This document shows positions 6,793 to 15,732 of a DNA stretch of 57,453 bases, in pieces; the first letter of the stretch is position 1, and each line of letters starts with the position of its first letter. The notes under the pieces were generated by a model that did not search any database, had not been told where the DNA came from, and saw only the letters and a list, made by a program, of their open reading frames with translations. A program made the translations under genes and the position numbers. This DNA is from Candidatus Thorarchaeota archaeon (GTDB lineage Archaea > Asgardarchaeota > Thorarchaeia > Thorarchaeales > Thorarchaeaceae): NCBI GenBank assembly GCA_016840825.1, contig JAEORN010000204.1:1-57453 (forward strand), given 5' to 3'.

Positions 6793-8109
6793 CTAGGTCT
6801 TTACCAGTGGGTCGGGTAGTTTCAGACTGTCGAGGGCCTTGTCCTCGAAGATCTGCTTCGCTGCGGTCATGAGTGACTTCTCAATACCAGCGATGTTGTT
6901 GTTCGTTGCGACAATTAGATTGGCATGAACCAACATGCCATCTTCATCGCTGACGTAATTATGCATGAGGGTTCCTCTTGGAGCCTCTACAATTCCTACG
7001 CCCTCTCCTGCTTTTGGCTCTACATCCGAGAGTTTCACATCTTTGCTTACAATCATTGGATCCTCAAGTAGTGTCTTGATCCATTCTGCTGCTTGTACGA
7101 GTTCTACAATGCGAGCGTAGTGATAGACAAAGGTGTGATGTGATGGTCTACCAACAAGCTCACGCATCTCCTTAAGGGCTGCATCTGCCAATGGCGTTGC
7201 CATCTTATCTGCAACATTGCACCTGGCCAGAGTATTTGCTCGCCATATACCATCAGGATATCCAGCAGGTTTGTAGTATATGTGACTTGCATATGAGTGC
7301 GGAGCAATATGCTCACCATAGTACTTGGTATAGTCTTTAGGCTCAAAGTCAGCGACTATCTTTCCTGTAGGATCCATGACACGTACGTTTCCATCATAGA
7401 TGTCCAGTACACCATTATTTGTCAACCCAATATAATAGGTTGGAGTGACTGCAACTTTGGTAATGACATCGATGTATGCATTAACAACAGTCTTCGCAAG
7501 CTCAACCGTCTTATTGACGTTCTCAAGCATCTCGGGGACTTTCTTCAGCCATTTGTCACGGTCCTCCTCTGGTAGAGCATGTAGCATACCTCCTGGAATG
7601 CCCGTAACAGGATGAACTGCCTTGGCTCCAATATCACGAATCAGTTCTTGACCGAATTCCATGATCTTGATGGCTTGTACAGTCACATCCGGAAGATGTT
7701 TGAGTACAGCAGCAACATTCCTCACTGAAGGATCAGCGAATGGTCCGAATACGAAATCTGGTGCCGCGAGGGCATAGAAGTGAATTGCATGAGAGGATAG
7801 CTGCTTAGCCTCAATCATCAGTCTGCGTAGCTTGATGGCAGCGGGAGGTGGAGTGACATCCCATGCAGCCTCGACTGCTTTGATTGACGCCAAGTGGTGA
7901 GGTATCGGACATATGCCACAGATTCGTGGAGCAATTCTTGGAGCTTCCTCCATTGGTCGTCCAGTTAGGAACTGCTCGAAGAATCGAGTAGAACCGACAT
8001 TGTACTGAATATCTTTTACTTTGTTATCCTTGCCCAGCTTGATTGTAAGAGCACCATGGCCTTCTAATCGAGTGACTGGATCGATTTTGATAATCTTGTC
8101 TTCAGTCAT
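6793..8109 (-). CDS. mvhA: F420-non-reducing hydrogenase large subunit, C-terminally split
   Basis: The large subunit of the Mvh/Vhu-type NiFe hydrogenase, which oxidises H2 and passes electrons through MvhG and MvhD to heterodisulfide reductase. The N-terminal Ni ligands are present (C64 and C67 in RICGICPIPHH). The protein ends at residue 438 with PDPLVKT and has no DPCxxCxxH motif, which is normally at the C-terminus. That motif is encoded separately by the small selenoprotein gene starting 13 bases downstream. The start ATG directly follows the MvhG stop. Active-site assembly must therefore join two polypeptides, as in Methanococcus VhuA/VhuU. If the UGA downstream were not read, this hydrogenase would lack half of its nickel site. 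Confidence 0.95.
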   Translation of the reverse strand: MTEDKIIKIDPVTRLEGHGALTIKLGKDNKVKDIQYNVGSTRFFEQFLTGRPMEEAPRIAPRICGICPIPHHLASIKAVEAAWDVTPPPAAIKLRRLMIEAKQLSSHAIHFYALAAPDFVFGPFADPSVRNVAAVLKHLPDVTVQAIKIMEFGQELIRDIGAKAVHPVTGIPGGMLHALPEEDRDKWLKKVPEMLENVNKTVELAKTVVNAYIDVITKVAVTPTYYIGLTNNGVLDIYDGNVRVMDPTGKIVADFEPKDYTKYYGEHIAPHSYASHIYYKPAGYPDGIWRANTLARCNVADKMATPLADAALKEMRELVGRPSHHTFVYHYARIVELVQAAEWIKTLLEDPMIVSKDVKLSDVEPKAGEGVGIVEAPRGTLMHNYVSDEDGMLVHANLIVATNNNIAGIEKSLMTAAKQIFEDKALDSLKLPDPLVKT

Positions 8110-9045
8110 TTATGCTTCCTCCCTCGCTCTCTTTGCATCCTCATGTTTGATTCGCATTCGATTCAAATGACTTGTACCATATGTGAATCTATAGAACATG
8201 CTTAGAGGGTCCTTTACCTGCTCCATCAGCTTCTCAGGTTCTATTGGAGCATATGTTCCGAGCATTGACATTGCAGCAGCTCCAAAGTCTTGCATGATTG
8301 GAGGAGGTGGTCCAAAGCAGCCACGACATGTAGCTCCTTTATTCACACATTGCCCCTCACAGAGACCCCAAGTACTCGAACCGACGCAGATGTACCCTTG
8401 TTCAAGTAGACATCTGTCAGGGTCAGCATGACCAGTGAATGGTCGAAGGATTTCAGATATGGGGGTTTCCTTCTTCTCTCTAGAACAATAATGACATACT
8501 GTGTGTGGTGGTAAGTCCAGAGGTTCTCCAGTCAGAAGTGAATTGACCGCTGTTGCGATCAGCTTGGAGGTTGGAGGACATCCGGGCAGGTATATGTCAA
8601 AGTCAACGTAGTCGGAATTTGGCCGTACAACCGGCTCAATCTTTGGAACGTTCACTGAGGGAACCTTGCCGCCACTGAATGTCTTATTCTCTCTATATTT
8701 AGTATCATAGCATTCTTCAATGTCTGATAGATTCGCTAAAGCAGCAACACTTCCAAAGCATGCACATGAACCAAGTGCAATCAAAATCTGACACTTGTCA
8801 CGCATGATTTTCAGAAGATGTACATCCTCTGAGGTTCTAGCCATCCCCTCATAGAAACCGACGACTATAGATTTGTCATCATATCCTTCGAGGTGATGAA
8901 GCTTGAAGTCTGCTACTGCTTGCCAGTATTTGATTTCTAATTTCGGTAGCACATCTGCTAAACCGAGATGGATGTCAACTAGGCTTTGATAGCATCCCCA
9001 GCACGAGGAGCCTTGAGCCATTGCGACAGGTACCGGATCACCCAT
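8110..9045 (-). CDS. mvhG: F420-non-reducing hydrogenase small subunit
   Basis: A 311-residue electron-transfer subunit of the Mvh NiFe hydrogenase. The proximal cluster motif is C15-x2-C18 (SSCWGC), followed by GSCACFGS and LPGCPPTS. The C-terminal half has the further cluster-binding cysteines (HYCSREKK, CLLEQGYICVG, GLCEGQCVNKGATCRGCFG), so three Fe-S clusters are expected. No twin-arginine signal is present, so the enzyme is cytoplasmic, as usual for Mvh. It abuts mvhA with no gap and follows the small winged-helix gene by 2 bases, in one operon. Confidence 0.96.
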   Translation of the reverse strand: MGDPVPVAMAQGSSCWGCYQSLVDIHLGLADVLPKLEIKYWQAVADFKLHHLEGYDDKSIVVGFYEGMARTSEDVHLLKIMRDKCQILIALGSCACFGSVAALANLSDIEECYDTKYRENKTFSGGKVPSVNVPKIEPVVRPNSDYVDFDIYLPGCPPTSKLIATAVNSLLTGEPLDLPPHTVCHYCSREKKETPISEILRPFTGHADPDRCLLEQGYICVGSSTWGLCEGQCVNKGATCRGCFGPPPPIMQDFGAAAMSMLGTYAPIEPEKLMEQVKDPLSMFYRFTYGTSHLNRMRIKHEDAKRAREEA

Positions 9046-9047
9046 TT

Positions 9048-9281
9048 CTAGACCTCCTTGATGGCATAGACCAGCTCATGGCTCTCTTCTCCAGTAACCT
9101 CGATATCTCCCCATTTGAGCATCCCCATAAGATTCCAGACTACTAGTGCTGGAGAGAGCTCAGTTTTCTTGGAAATCGAAGCTACCGTGTTTGCGCCGCC
9201 AGTTAATGCCTCTTTTATTACCTTTCGTTGTTTACGCACATCACTGTGCTTTTGCTCAAAATATGTCGAGAAGCGTCTCAT
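9048..9281 (-). CDS. small winged-helix-like protein inside the mvh operon
   Basis: A 77-residue protein between mvhD and mvhG. Residues about 15-60 read as a helix-turn-helix (IKEALTGGANTVASISKKTELSPALVVWNLMGML split over three helices), resembling short winged-helix domains. The frame opens at a GTG at 9287, but the ATG at 9281 forms an ATGA overlap with the mvhD stop and has GAGGGAG upstream. With no Cys it cannot carry a cluster. It could regulate the operon or act as an assembly or scaffold factor for the complex; its tight packing inside the operon favours a role tied to the complex. Function not established. Confidence 0.7.
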   Translation of the reverse strand: MRRFSTYFEQKHSDVRKQRKVIKEALTGGANTVASISKKTELSPALVVWNLMGMLKWGDIEVTGEESHELVYAIKEV

Positions 9282-9721
9282 CTCCACTCCCTCTCTATTG
9301 GTCCAAGTTCCTTGACTTGGTCTACAAGTGTTCGCACTCCATCTGCGAATATCTGTGCCTCAGAGGCACTTGCCCATTGAAGTCGTACTCGCTTTGGATC
9401 GACACCTGATTGTTCAATCACTTTCTCCATCAATGCCCACCGCGCTCGAGCTTTGAGATTGCCGCTTGTGTAATGGCAATCACCAGGGTGGCAACCTGAA
9501 ACCAGCACTCCATCAGCACCCATATCAAGTGCTGCTAGGATGAATTCTACATCGATTCTACCTGTGCAGTTCACTCGAAGTATCCTAGCATTAGGAGGGT
9601 ATTGTATTCGTGATGTTCCAGCAAGGTCAGCACCAGCATAGGAACACCAGTTGCAACAGTATGCAACAATGCGGGGTTCCCAACCGTGGTCGACCTTGGT
9701 CTTGCTTGCCGATGCTGTCAT
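9278..9721 (-). CDS. mvhD: MvhD, electron-transfer subunit linking hydrogenase to Hdr
   Basis: A 147-residue [2Fe-2S] protein that transfers electrons from the hydrogenase to HdrA. The typical cysteines are present: C22, C23 and C26 (YCCNWCSYAGADLAG), C52 (NCTGRID), and C77 and C82 (SGCHPGDCHY). All are encoded as Cys; there is no in-frame TGA here, unlike VhuD of some methanogens. It sits directly after hdrA (stop and start adjacent) and overlaps the next gene, which supports one HdrABC-MvhADG complex. Confidence 0.96.
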   Translation of the reverse strand: MTASASKTKVDHGWEPRIVAYCCNWCSYAGADLAGTSRIQYPPNARILRVNCTGRIDVEFILAALDMGADGVLVSGCHPGDCHYTSGNLKARARWALMEKVIEQSGVDPKRVRLQWASASEAQIFADGVRTLVDQVKELGPIEREWR

Positions 9722-11503
9722 CTATGCACCACCTCCTGCAGGGGGTTCTAGCATAGGACAGAGAAACGCCTCCACCATAGCTAGAATCTGATCATTAGTT
9801 GAGTGGAGCATGATAATAGCACTACTTGGACAGCCTGCCGCACATGTACCACATCCATGACATTTAGCTTCTGTTACATATGCGATATGGGGGTCATGAG
9901 ACTCATCCCAAGTGATAGCACCATATGGACATCCAGTTAGGCAAGTTGCACATGAGGAACATAGCTCAGGAATCACTCTTGAAACAGTAGATTCAATCTC
10001 AACTGCACCCTTAGCCATAAGTCCGACAGCTTTTGCAGCGGCACCACTCGCATCAATGACTGCTTCAGATGCATTCTTCGCAGCCTGTGCAGCTCCAGCA
10101 ATCATGATCCCAGCTGTATGAGTCGTCACAGGGTTAAGCTTGACATGCTCTGGATTGAAGAATCCATCACCGCTTCGCGTTAAGCTGAAGGTGTGGCTGG
10201 TTTCCTCGATGCCCTCTGGCGGAACCATTGCGGATGCAAGGACAATGATGTCAGGATGGAATTCAAGATTCGTGTCAGCGAGAATGTCGCGCCAAGTCAA
10301 AGTCAACTTACCCCGATTCACAGCAACCTTAGGTTTCTGCTCGGGTGGAAACTTGGTGTAGATAACATGCTTCTGCCTTGCGATTCGCTGGAAGTCCTCG
10401 TGCTCTTTACCGTATGTTCGAATGTCTTGATAGAGGATGAGAGATTCCTCAAGTCTATCAGCCATGATACCTGCGGTCTTTGCCAATGCAGAACAACAAT
10501 ATCGAGAACAATGCTCATGTCCTTTGACGCCAGGCTCTCGAGAACCCACGCAACCAATATAGGCCACCTTCTTAACGGGTTTACCATCACTAGGTCGGAG
10601 GTATTGCTCTTCCTCTGGCTTGGATTGTAGATCAGCCAAAGTCATAACGTCTGGTGATTCACCATAGCCAAAGTATCCTATTGGTATGAAGGGTTGGAAT
10701 CCTGTCGTCACTATTACGGTCCCAATCTCGTACATCTTAGGTGTTTTCAATCCTTGAATTGTGACTTCTGCTTCGAAGTTGCCGACATAGCCTTCGAAGT
10801 TTGTGATAATAGCACCTGTACGAACCTCAATCTTCTTGTGCTTCTTGACTCGGTCTATGAGAGGTTTCAACACCTCAGAACCAGGCTGGTCACCAGGGAA
10901 CATGTGGGACCATTTTCGAACATTACCTCCAAGTTCACTTTCTCTCTCAACAAGTACAACTTCGAATCCTCTATCTGCAACATCCAAAGCAGCTCGAAGG
11001 CCCGCGATACCACCACCAACAATAAGCACTCGTGGGGTGATCTCCACCTTCTTGATTGGTAACGCTTCGAGATTTGCCGCTCGGGCTACTGACATTCGAA
11101 CGAGGTCCTTCGCTTTCTCCGTAGCTTTCTCAGGTTCACGCATATGACACCATGAAACATGTTCTCGAAGATTGACTTGCTCGAATAGGTATCTGTTTAG
11201 ACCTGCTTCTTCCACAACCCTACGGAAGGTAGGCTCATGCATTCGTGGAGAGCAACTTGCTACTACAACTCTATTCAGATGATATTCAGCAATCTTAGTG
11301 CGGATGGTCTCTTGTCCTGCATCACTGCAAGTAAACATCTCATGAGTCGTGAATACAACATTTGGTAATTTGGCAGCTGACTCAGCTACCGCAGCCACAT
11401 CAACGACTCCAGCAATGTTATGACCACAATGGCATACAAATACACCAATGCGAGGTTCTACCGTAGTGTCGACGACTTTTGTTTCAACGCTATCTTCTGT
11501 CAT
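9722..11503 (-). CDS. hdrA: heterodisulfide reductase subunit A (flavin, bifurcating)
   Basis: A 593-residue HdrA. The N-terminal domain has GVFVCHCGHNIAGVVDV and FTCSDAGQ; the FAD-binding Rossmann fold is VLIVGGGIAGLRAALD near residue 150; CVGSREPG plus CSRYCC is the cysteine-rich inserted motif; and two C-terminal [4Fe-4S] motifs follow (CSSCATCLTGCP, CHGCGTCAAGCP). HdrA holds the flavin that splits electrons from H2 between ferredoxin and a disulfide. The frame opens at 11521, but the ATG at 11503 makes an ATGA overlap with the hdrB stop and has GGGGTGG upstream. It is shorter than the second HdrA in this operon, which carries a GltD insertion. Confidence 0.95.
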   Translation of the reverse strand: MTEDSVETKVVDTTVEPRIGVFVCHCGHNIAGVVDVAAVAESAAKLPNVVFTTHEMFTCSDAGQETIRTKIAEYHLNRVVVASCSPRMHEPTFRRVVEEAGLNRYLFEQVNLREHVSWCHMREPEKATEKAKDLVRMSVARAANLEALPIKKVEITPRVLIVGGGIAGLRAALDVADRGFEVVLVERESELGGNVRKWSHMFPGDQPGSEVLKPLIDRVKKHKKIEVRTGAIITNFEGYVGNFEAEVTIQGLKTPKMYEIGTVIVTTGFQPFIPIGYFGYGESPDVMTLADLQSKPEEEQYLRPSDGKPVKKVAYIGCVGSREPGVKGHEHCSRYCCSALAKTAGIMADRLEESLILYQDIRTYGKEHEDFQRIARQKHVIYTKFPPEQKPKVAVNRGKLTLTWRDILADTNLEFHPDIIVLASAMVPPEGIEETSHTFSLTRSGDGFFNPEHVKLNPVTTHTAGIMIAGAAQAAKNASEAVIDASGAAAKAVGLMAKGAVEIESTVSRVIPELCSSCATCLTGCPYGAITWDESHDPHIAYVTEAKCHGCGTCAAGCPSSAIIMLHSTNDQILAMVEAFLCPMLEPPAGGGA

Positions 11504-12375
11504 TGAACCACCCCACAACAATCAATTACTGAGTGCGGATCTATCTTGTTCAGTTCGACGCCAAGAACATCCTCACCTATTCCCAACGCAGGTCCTAGGA
11601 ACTGCGGAATGGGAAGGACTGGGATCTTCTTTCTGCTACCTGCTCGTTCTCCAAACTGTACTTGGGTAAGTTGGATATCGCAAAAGACACAAGCTGTAAC
11701 AATGCCATCAGCCCCAGCCTTCGTGATGTTGTCGATTTTATCTAGACCGATAGTTGCTGCAACAGCTTCATCCATTGCTAGCATAGGTCCACCGCAACAA
11801 CGAGTTTTACCAGGATAATCAACTGAAGCAGCTCCCGCCGCTTCTACCAATCGATCTAGGATAGTGGGATTCTCTGGATCGTCTACCTGTACTATCTCGT
11901 AGGGACGAGTAACATGACAGCCATAGTGTGCCGCGAGTTTTACACCTTCATATGGTTTGACAACTGCTCTCTCGATTTTGTCAAAGCCAATATCCTCTGC
12001 AAGCACTTGTAATAGATGACGGACACGTATCTTCCCTGTGTACTTTAGCCCTTCCTCTGCTAACAGTGAATTCACTTCATCTCTAGCGCGAATATCGTGA
12101 TCAAGTAGGTGCTTGATAGTCTTCAATGAGCCAGAGCAAGCTCCACATAGTGCAAGGATATCTTTCTCCTCTCTCTCTGCAAGAGCAAGTATCCTTCCGC
12201 TCATAGAGGCATATGCCATCTTGTCCATTGACTCAACATATTGTGCTCCACAGCAGTTAGTGTCCTTCATTTCAATGAGATTGACTCCCAATTTCTTGAG
12301 CACTGCAATCGTAGCAGCCTCATACGCAGGAAGTCTAACCGGTGTAGTGCAACCTCTGTATAGTAGTAAGTCCAT
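11500..12375 (-). CDS. hdrB: heterodisulfide reductase subunit B
   Basis: The catalytic subunit, 291 residues, with both CCG domains that bind the noncubane [4Fe-4S] clusters: first C9, C41-C42-G, C77-x2-C80; second C153, C193-C194-G, C229-x2-C232. All ligands are intact. In methanogens it reduces CoM-S-S-CoB; in non-methanogenic Asgard archaea the disulfide or other acceptor is not known. It overlaps hdrC by one base and hdrA by four, so the three are translationally coupled. Confidence 0.96.
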   Translation of the reverse strand: MDLLLYRGCTTPVRLPAYEAATIAVLKKLGVNLIEMKDTNCCGAQYVESMDKMAYASMSGRILALAEREEKDILALCGACSGSLKTIKHLLDHDIRARDEVNSLLAEEGLKYTGKIRVRHLLQVLAEDIGFDKIERAVVKPYEGVKLAAHYGCHVTRPYEIVQVDDPENPTILDRLVEAAGAASVDYPGKTRCCGGPMLAMDEAVAATIGLDKIDNITKAGADGIVTACVFCDIQLTQVQFGERAGSRKKIPVLPIPQFLGPALGIGEDVLGVELNKIDPHSVIDCCGVVQ

Positions 12376-12911
12376 TATCTTGCTCCCTCCGCTTGCTTCT
12401 TCCTCTCGAAGTACCGTTTCCTAACTTTCTCTGCGAATTCATGATTCATCTCAAGATTGGGGTTCAATCCTAAATCATCCCGCTCGTCTTCTTGAAAGTC
12501 CGTGTAGGAATCCTTTAACATCCAACCGTCCTCCAAGACAGTTTCGAGTGTATCTTTGAAGACCTTTGGAATATGACCCTCCCTTGCCGCAATGACGCGG
12601 ACCGCATGGAAAATCTCCGCAGGAGAAACTCCTTCTTGGCAGCGTTCCTCACACATCCGACAGTTGAGACATAGCCATGATTGGTCACTGCCTAGAACCT
12701 CTTCACGCTTCCCGAGAATGATCTTCTGTATCATCCGTCGAGGCCGGTAAAGGTCATTCGCATTGGCAACCACACAGCTGGCTGTGCAGATACCACATTG
12801 GACGCACTTGTTAATAGCTTCCCCACCCTCTACCATCGCAACCTCGCGTGCAAAGCTGGAAGTGGGAATGTGAACATGTTCTTCAGATTTGGATTTTGTT
12901 TCTGTAGCCAT
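12375..12911 (-). CDS. hdrC: heterodisulfide reductase subunit C
   Basis: A 178-residue ferredoxin-like subunit with two [4Fe-4S] motifs, C36-x2-C39-x2-C42-x3-C46 and C81-x2-C84-x2-C87-x3-C91. It carries electrons from HdrA to HdrB. The hydrophilic N- and C-terminal ends give no membrane helix, so it belongs to the soluble HdrABC type rather than HdrDE. It follows the HdrA-GltD gene by 10 bases in the same operon. Confidence 0.95.
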   Translation of the reverse strand: MATETKSKSEEHVHIPTSSFAREVAMVEGGEAINKCVQCGICTASCVVANANDLYRPRRMIQKIILGKREEVLGSDQSWLCLNCRMCEERCQEGVSPAEIFHAVRVIAAREGHIPKVFKDTLETVLEDGWMLKDSYTDFQEDERDDLGLNPNLEMNHEFAEKVRKRYFERKKQAEGAR

Positions 12912-12921
12912 TTCTTATCAC

Positions 12922-15732
12922 CTACCTCGACTTGGAAGCCTCCAGTTCTGGCTCAGAAGCCACTGGGGCTAATACAACACTAGACCCTGCATTCTGCATT
13001 GTACTCAAGACAATAGAGGCCCGCATCGCAGCTGCACTACCAGCCGTCACGGAGTCAGGTATGTCCTTTGGGCCATCTGCACATCCGCACACGTAGATAC
13101 CATCCTCGCTAGTATCAACAGGCTCGATGAGATCATTCCGTACATCGATATATCCTTCCTCGGATAGGTCGATACCAAGCTCAGCAGCAATCTCGTCCAT
13201 ATCATCTGGTGGTTGTAGACCAGGACTTAGCACCAAGAGATCATGTTCTATCTTCTGAACTGCACCACTCTCAGTGTTCTCTACCTGAATGATGAGGTTA
13301 CCATTCGTGGGATTCTCATCAACCTCAGCCACGCGACCTCGCAGGAATGTAACTCCGAAACGAGTCTTTGCCATCTCATAGAACTCTTCGAAGCCCTTTC
13401 CAAATGCACGTATATCTGCATAGTACATTGATACATTTGCCTCTGGGTCGTGCTCTCTCGCCATCACAGCATTCTTGATACCATACATGCAACAGACGCG
13501 ACTGCAGTTCGGGACATCTTTCTGTGTGTCTCGTGCTCCGACGCACTGCACGAAACCAATATTCTTGGGCATTTTCCCATCGCTGAATCGAATCAAATGT
13601 CCTTGAGTCGGTCCAGCTGCATTGATGAGGCGTTCATATTCCATAGCAGTGATAACGTTCTGGAACTTGCCATAGCCCAAACGTTTGTACTTACTTACAT
13701 CAAATAACTTGTAGCCAGTAGCAACCACGATTGCACCTACGTTGAGACGCATATGTTCCTCTTTCATTGAATGATCAATCGCTTCCCGCTCACAGGCTTC
13801 AACACAGCTCATGCACTCACAGCAGTGTGTACAATTCAGGCATCGTCCGGCCTCACTAATTGCTTTCTCCTGATCAAACCCGAGCTCGACCTCCGTGAAG
13901 TCACCTTTCCTGCTTGATATGCTCTGATAGGGCATGAAAGCTCGTGCTTGCGGTTGGAAATGAGCCTGATCGACTGTTGGTTTTGCAACTCTGTATATCT
14001 CAGGTTCTCTACCAGCTCTGAGGTCCTCCCCGCGGAGATATCTATCAATAGAGATAGCAGCTTCACGTCCTTGACCAACTGCTTGAACAACAGTAGCGGG
14101 ACCCAAGACACAGTCACCACCTGCGAAAACATCCTTCATGCTTGTCTGCAGTGTGACCTGATCAGCAATGATGGTTCCCCATTCTGTAGTATCGAGTCCG
14201 TTGTGAAGCGGGATAGGTTCTACAGATTGTCCTACAGCTACAATCATGGTATCAGCGACTACAGTGAATTCAGAGTCAGGGATTGGGCGAGGTCTTCGTC
14301 GTCCTGAGTGATCAGGCTCGCCAAGACGCATTCGGATACACTTGACACCTTGGATGGCTCCACTTTTCGTGATCACCTCAACAGGGTTTGTCAAAAACAT
14401 AAATCTGATACCTTCTTCACGTGCTGCTTCTACCTCAGTGGGAGTAGCTGGAATCTCAACCTGAGAACGCCGATAAATCATCGTCACTTCTTGGGCGCCC
14501 ATTCGAAGCGCTACTCTACAAGAGTCTACTGCAGCATCACCGCCGCCAATGACAACAACTCGTTCTCCAACCTCCACTCGTTCGTTGGAGGCAATCTTAT
14601 CCAAGAACTCAATGGCGTGATAGACACCCTTTGATTCCTCTCCCGCTATCATCAGTTTATTGCTTTGACTTGCACCAGTCCCAATGAAGATAGCTTTATA
14701 CCCTTCCTTCTTGAGTTCATCAATCGATTGGATATCCCTATCACAAATGAAGTCTACTCCGTGCTTTCCAACCCAATGAATCTCCTCACGAAGTATCTCT
14801 CTTGGAAGTCGATACTCTGGTATAGACCATTTCAAGAGACCTCCCTCTTCAGATCGTTTTTCGAAGACTGTGACCGGGTAGCCTTTGCGAGCAAGTTGGT
14901 ACGCACAGGATATACCTGCAGGACCAGCTCCTATAACTGCCACCCTCTCCTCCTTGTCAATCTTCGATTCTACAGGAATCTGAGTTCCATACTCTCGCTC
15001 ATAATCTGCTAGGAATCTGTGAAGATTTCGTATGCTAATGCTCTCATCGTACTCTCCTCGCTGGCATTGACCTTCACACCAACTAACACATACCCTTCCT
15101 AGTGTTCCAGGGAATGGTACAGCGTCCCGAACGATCTTTATGGCATCAGCGAATCGTTCCTGATTTAGTAATGTTACAAAAGCCTGCGCATTTACCTGTG
15201 CTGGACAATTGATACGACAAGCGGGGTGATCTCGTTTGTCGATTGTATAAACATTAGGAGTTGCTTGTGGGAATGGAAGATAGGTTGCTTTCCTGAAACC
15301 GAGACCTTGGTCGAATTCATTTGAGGTCTCTATCGGGCATACTTCAACACAAGCACCACACCCTGAGCATTTATCCTCCAAGATGTATCGCGGCTTTCTT
15401 AGTACTTCCACATGGAAGTTTCCAGCTTTACCAGTCACTCTCTTGACTTCCGAATATGTAAGAAGTTCGATATTCGGATGTCGTGCTACTTCGCTAAGTC
15501 GGGGAGTCAAGATACATGCAGAGCAATCAAGGGTTGGGAACGTCTTGTCGATCGCTGCCATTCTACCGCCTATACTGGGGGTCTTTTCGACAAGATGGAC
15601 CTTGAATCCTTGATTTGCTATATCAAGTGCCGCCTGCATGCCAGCTACTCCGCCGCCGATCACGAGAGCACTGGAAGCCTGGTCGTTTGCTCCTATAGCA
15701 TCATTCGTTTGCGTCGGTTTTTCAATTGTCAT
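12922..15732 (-). CDS. hdrA: HdrA with inserted GltD-like NAD(P)H oxidoreductase domain
   Basis: A 936-residue fusion, first gene of the operon. Residues 1-135: HdrA FAD domain (VIGGGVAGMQAALD, CSACILTPRL) and a [4Fe-4S] motif CSGCGACVEVCP. About 170-580: a complete GltD-like module with CRINCPAQ, CVSWCEGQCQ, an FAD fold VAVIGAGPAGISCAYQLA, an NAD(P) fold VVVIGGGDAAVDSC and AGGDCVLGP. About 625-650: CLNCTHCCECMSCVEAC. The rest is the second half of HdrA, with CVGARD and CSRVCCMYG. The GltD part offers an NAD(P)H entry or exit site, so the complex may link H2, ferredoxin, NAD(P)H and a disulfide. GAGGAGCT lies before the ATG. Similar HdrA-GltD fusions occur in bacteria and archaea; substrate choice is inference. 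Confidence 0.93.
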   Translation of the reverse strand: MTIEKPTQTNDAIGANDQASSALVIGGGVAGMQAALDIANQGFKVHLVEKTPSIGGRMAAIDKTFPTLDCSACILTPRLSEVARHPNIELLTYSEVKRVTGKAGNFHVEVLRKPRYILEDKCSGCGACVEVCPIETSNEFDQGLGFRKATYLPFPQATPNVYTIDKRDHPACRINCPAQVNAQAFVTLLNQERFADAIKIVRDAVPFPGTLGRVCVSWCEGQCQRGEYDESISIRNLHRFLADYEREYGTQIPVESKIDKEERVAVIGAGPAGISCAYQLARKGYPVTVFEKRSEEGGLLKWSIPEYRLPREILREEIHWVGKHGVDFICDRDIQSIDELKKEGYKAIFIGTGASQSNKLMIAGEESKGVYHAIEFLDKIASNERVEVGERVVVIGGGDAAVDSCRVALRMGAQEVTMIYRRSQVEIPATPTEVEAAREEGIRFMFLTNPVEVITKSGAIQGVKCIRMRLGEPDHSGRRRPRPIPDSEFTVVADTMIVAVGQSVEPIPLHNGLDTTEWGTIIADQVTLQTSMKDVFAGGDCVLGPATVVQAVGQGREAAISIDRYLRGEDLRAGREPEIYRVAKPTVDQAHFQPQARAFMPYQSISSRKGDFTEVELGFDQEKAISEAGRCLNCTHCCECMSCVEACEREAIDHSMKEEHMRLNVGAIVVATGYKLFDVSKYKRLGYGKFQNVITAMEYERLINAAGPTQGHLIRFSDGKMPKNIGFVQCVGARDTQKDVPNCSRVCCMYGIKNAVMAREHDPEANVSMYYADIRAFGKGFEEFYEMAKTRFGVTFLRGRVAEVDENPTNGNLIIQVENTESGAVQKIEHDLLVLSPGLQPPDDMDEIAAELGIDLSEEGYIDVRNDLIEPVDTSEDGIYVCGCADGPKDIPDSVTAGSAAAMRASIVLSTMQNAGSSVVLAPVASEPELEASKSR

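Noticed and set aside
9278..15732. Further in-frame TGA (Sec) codons in mvhD or the hdrA genes, as in some methanogens
   Set aside because: All conserved cysteine positions are TGT or TGC, and the frames are uninterrupted.
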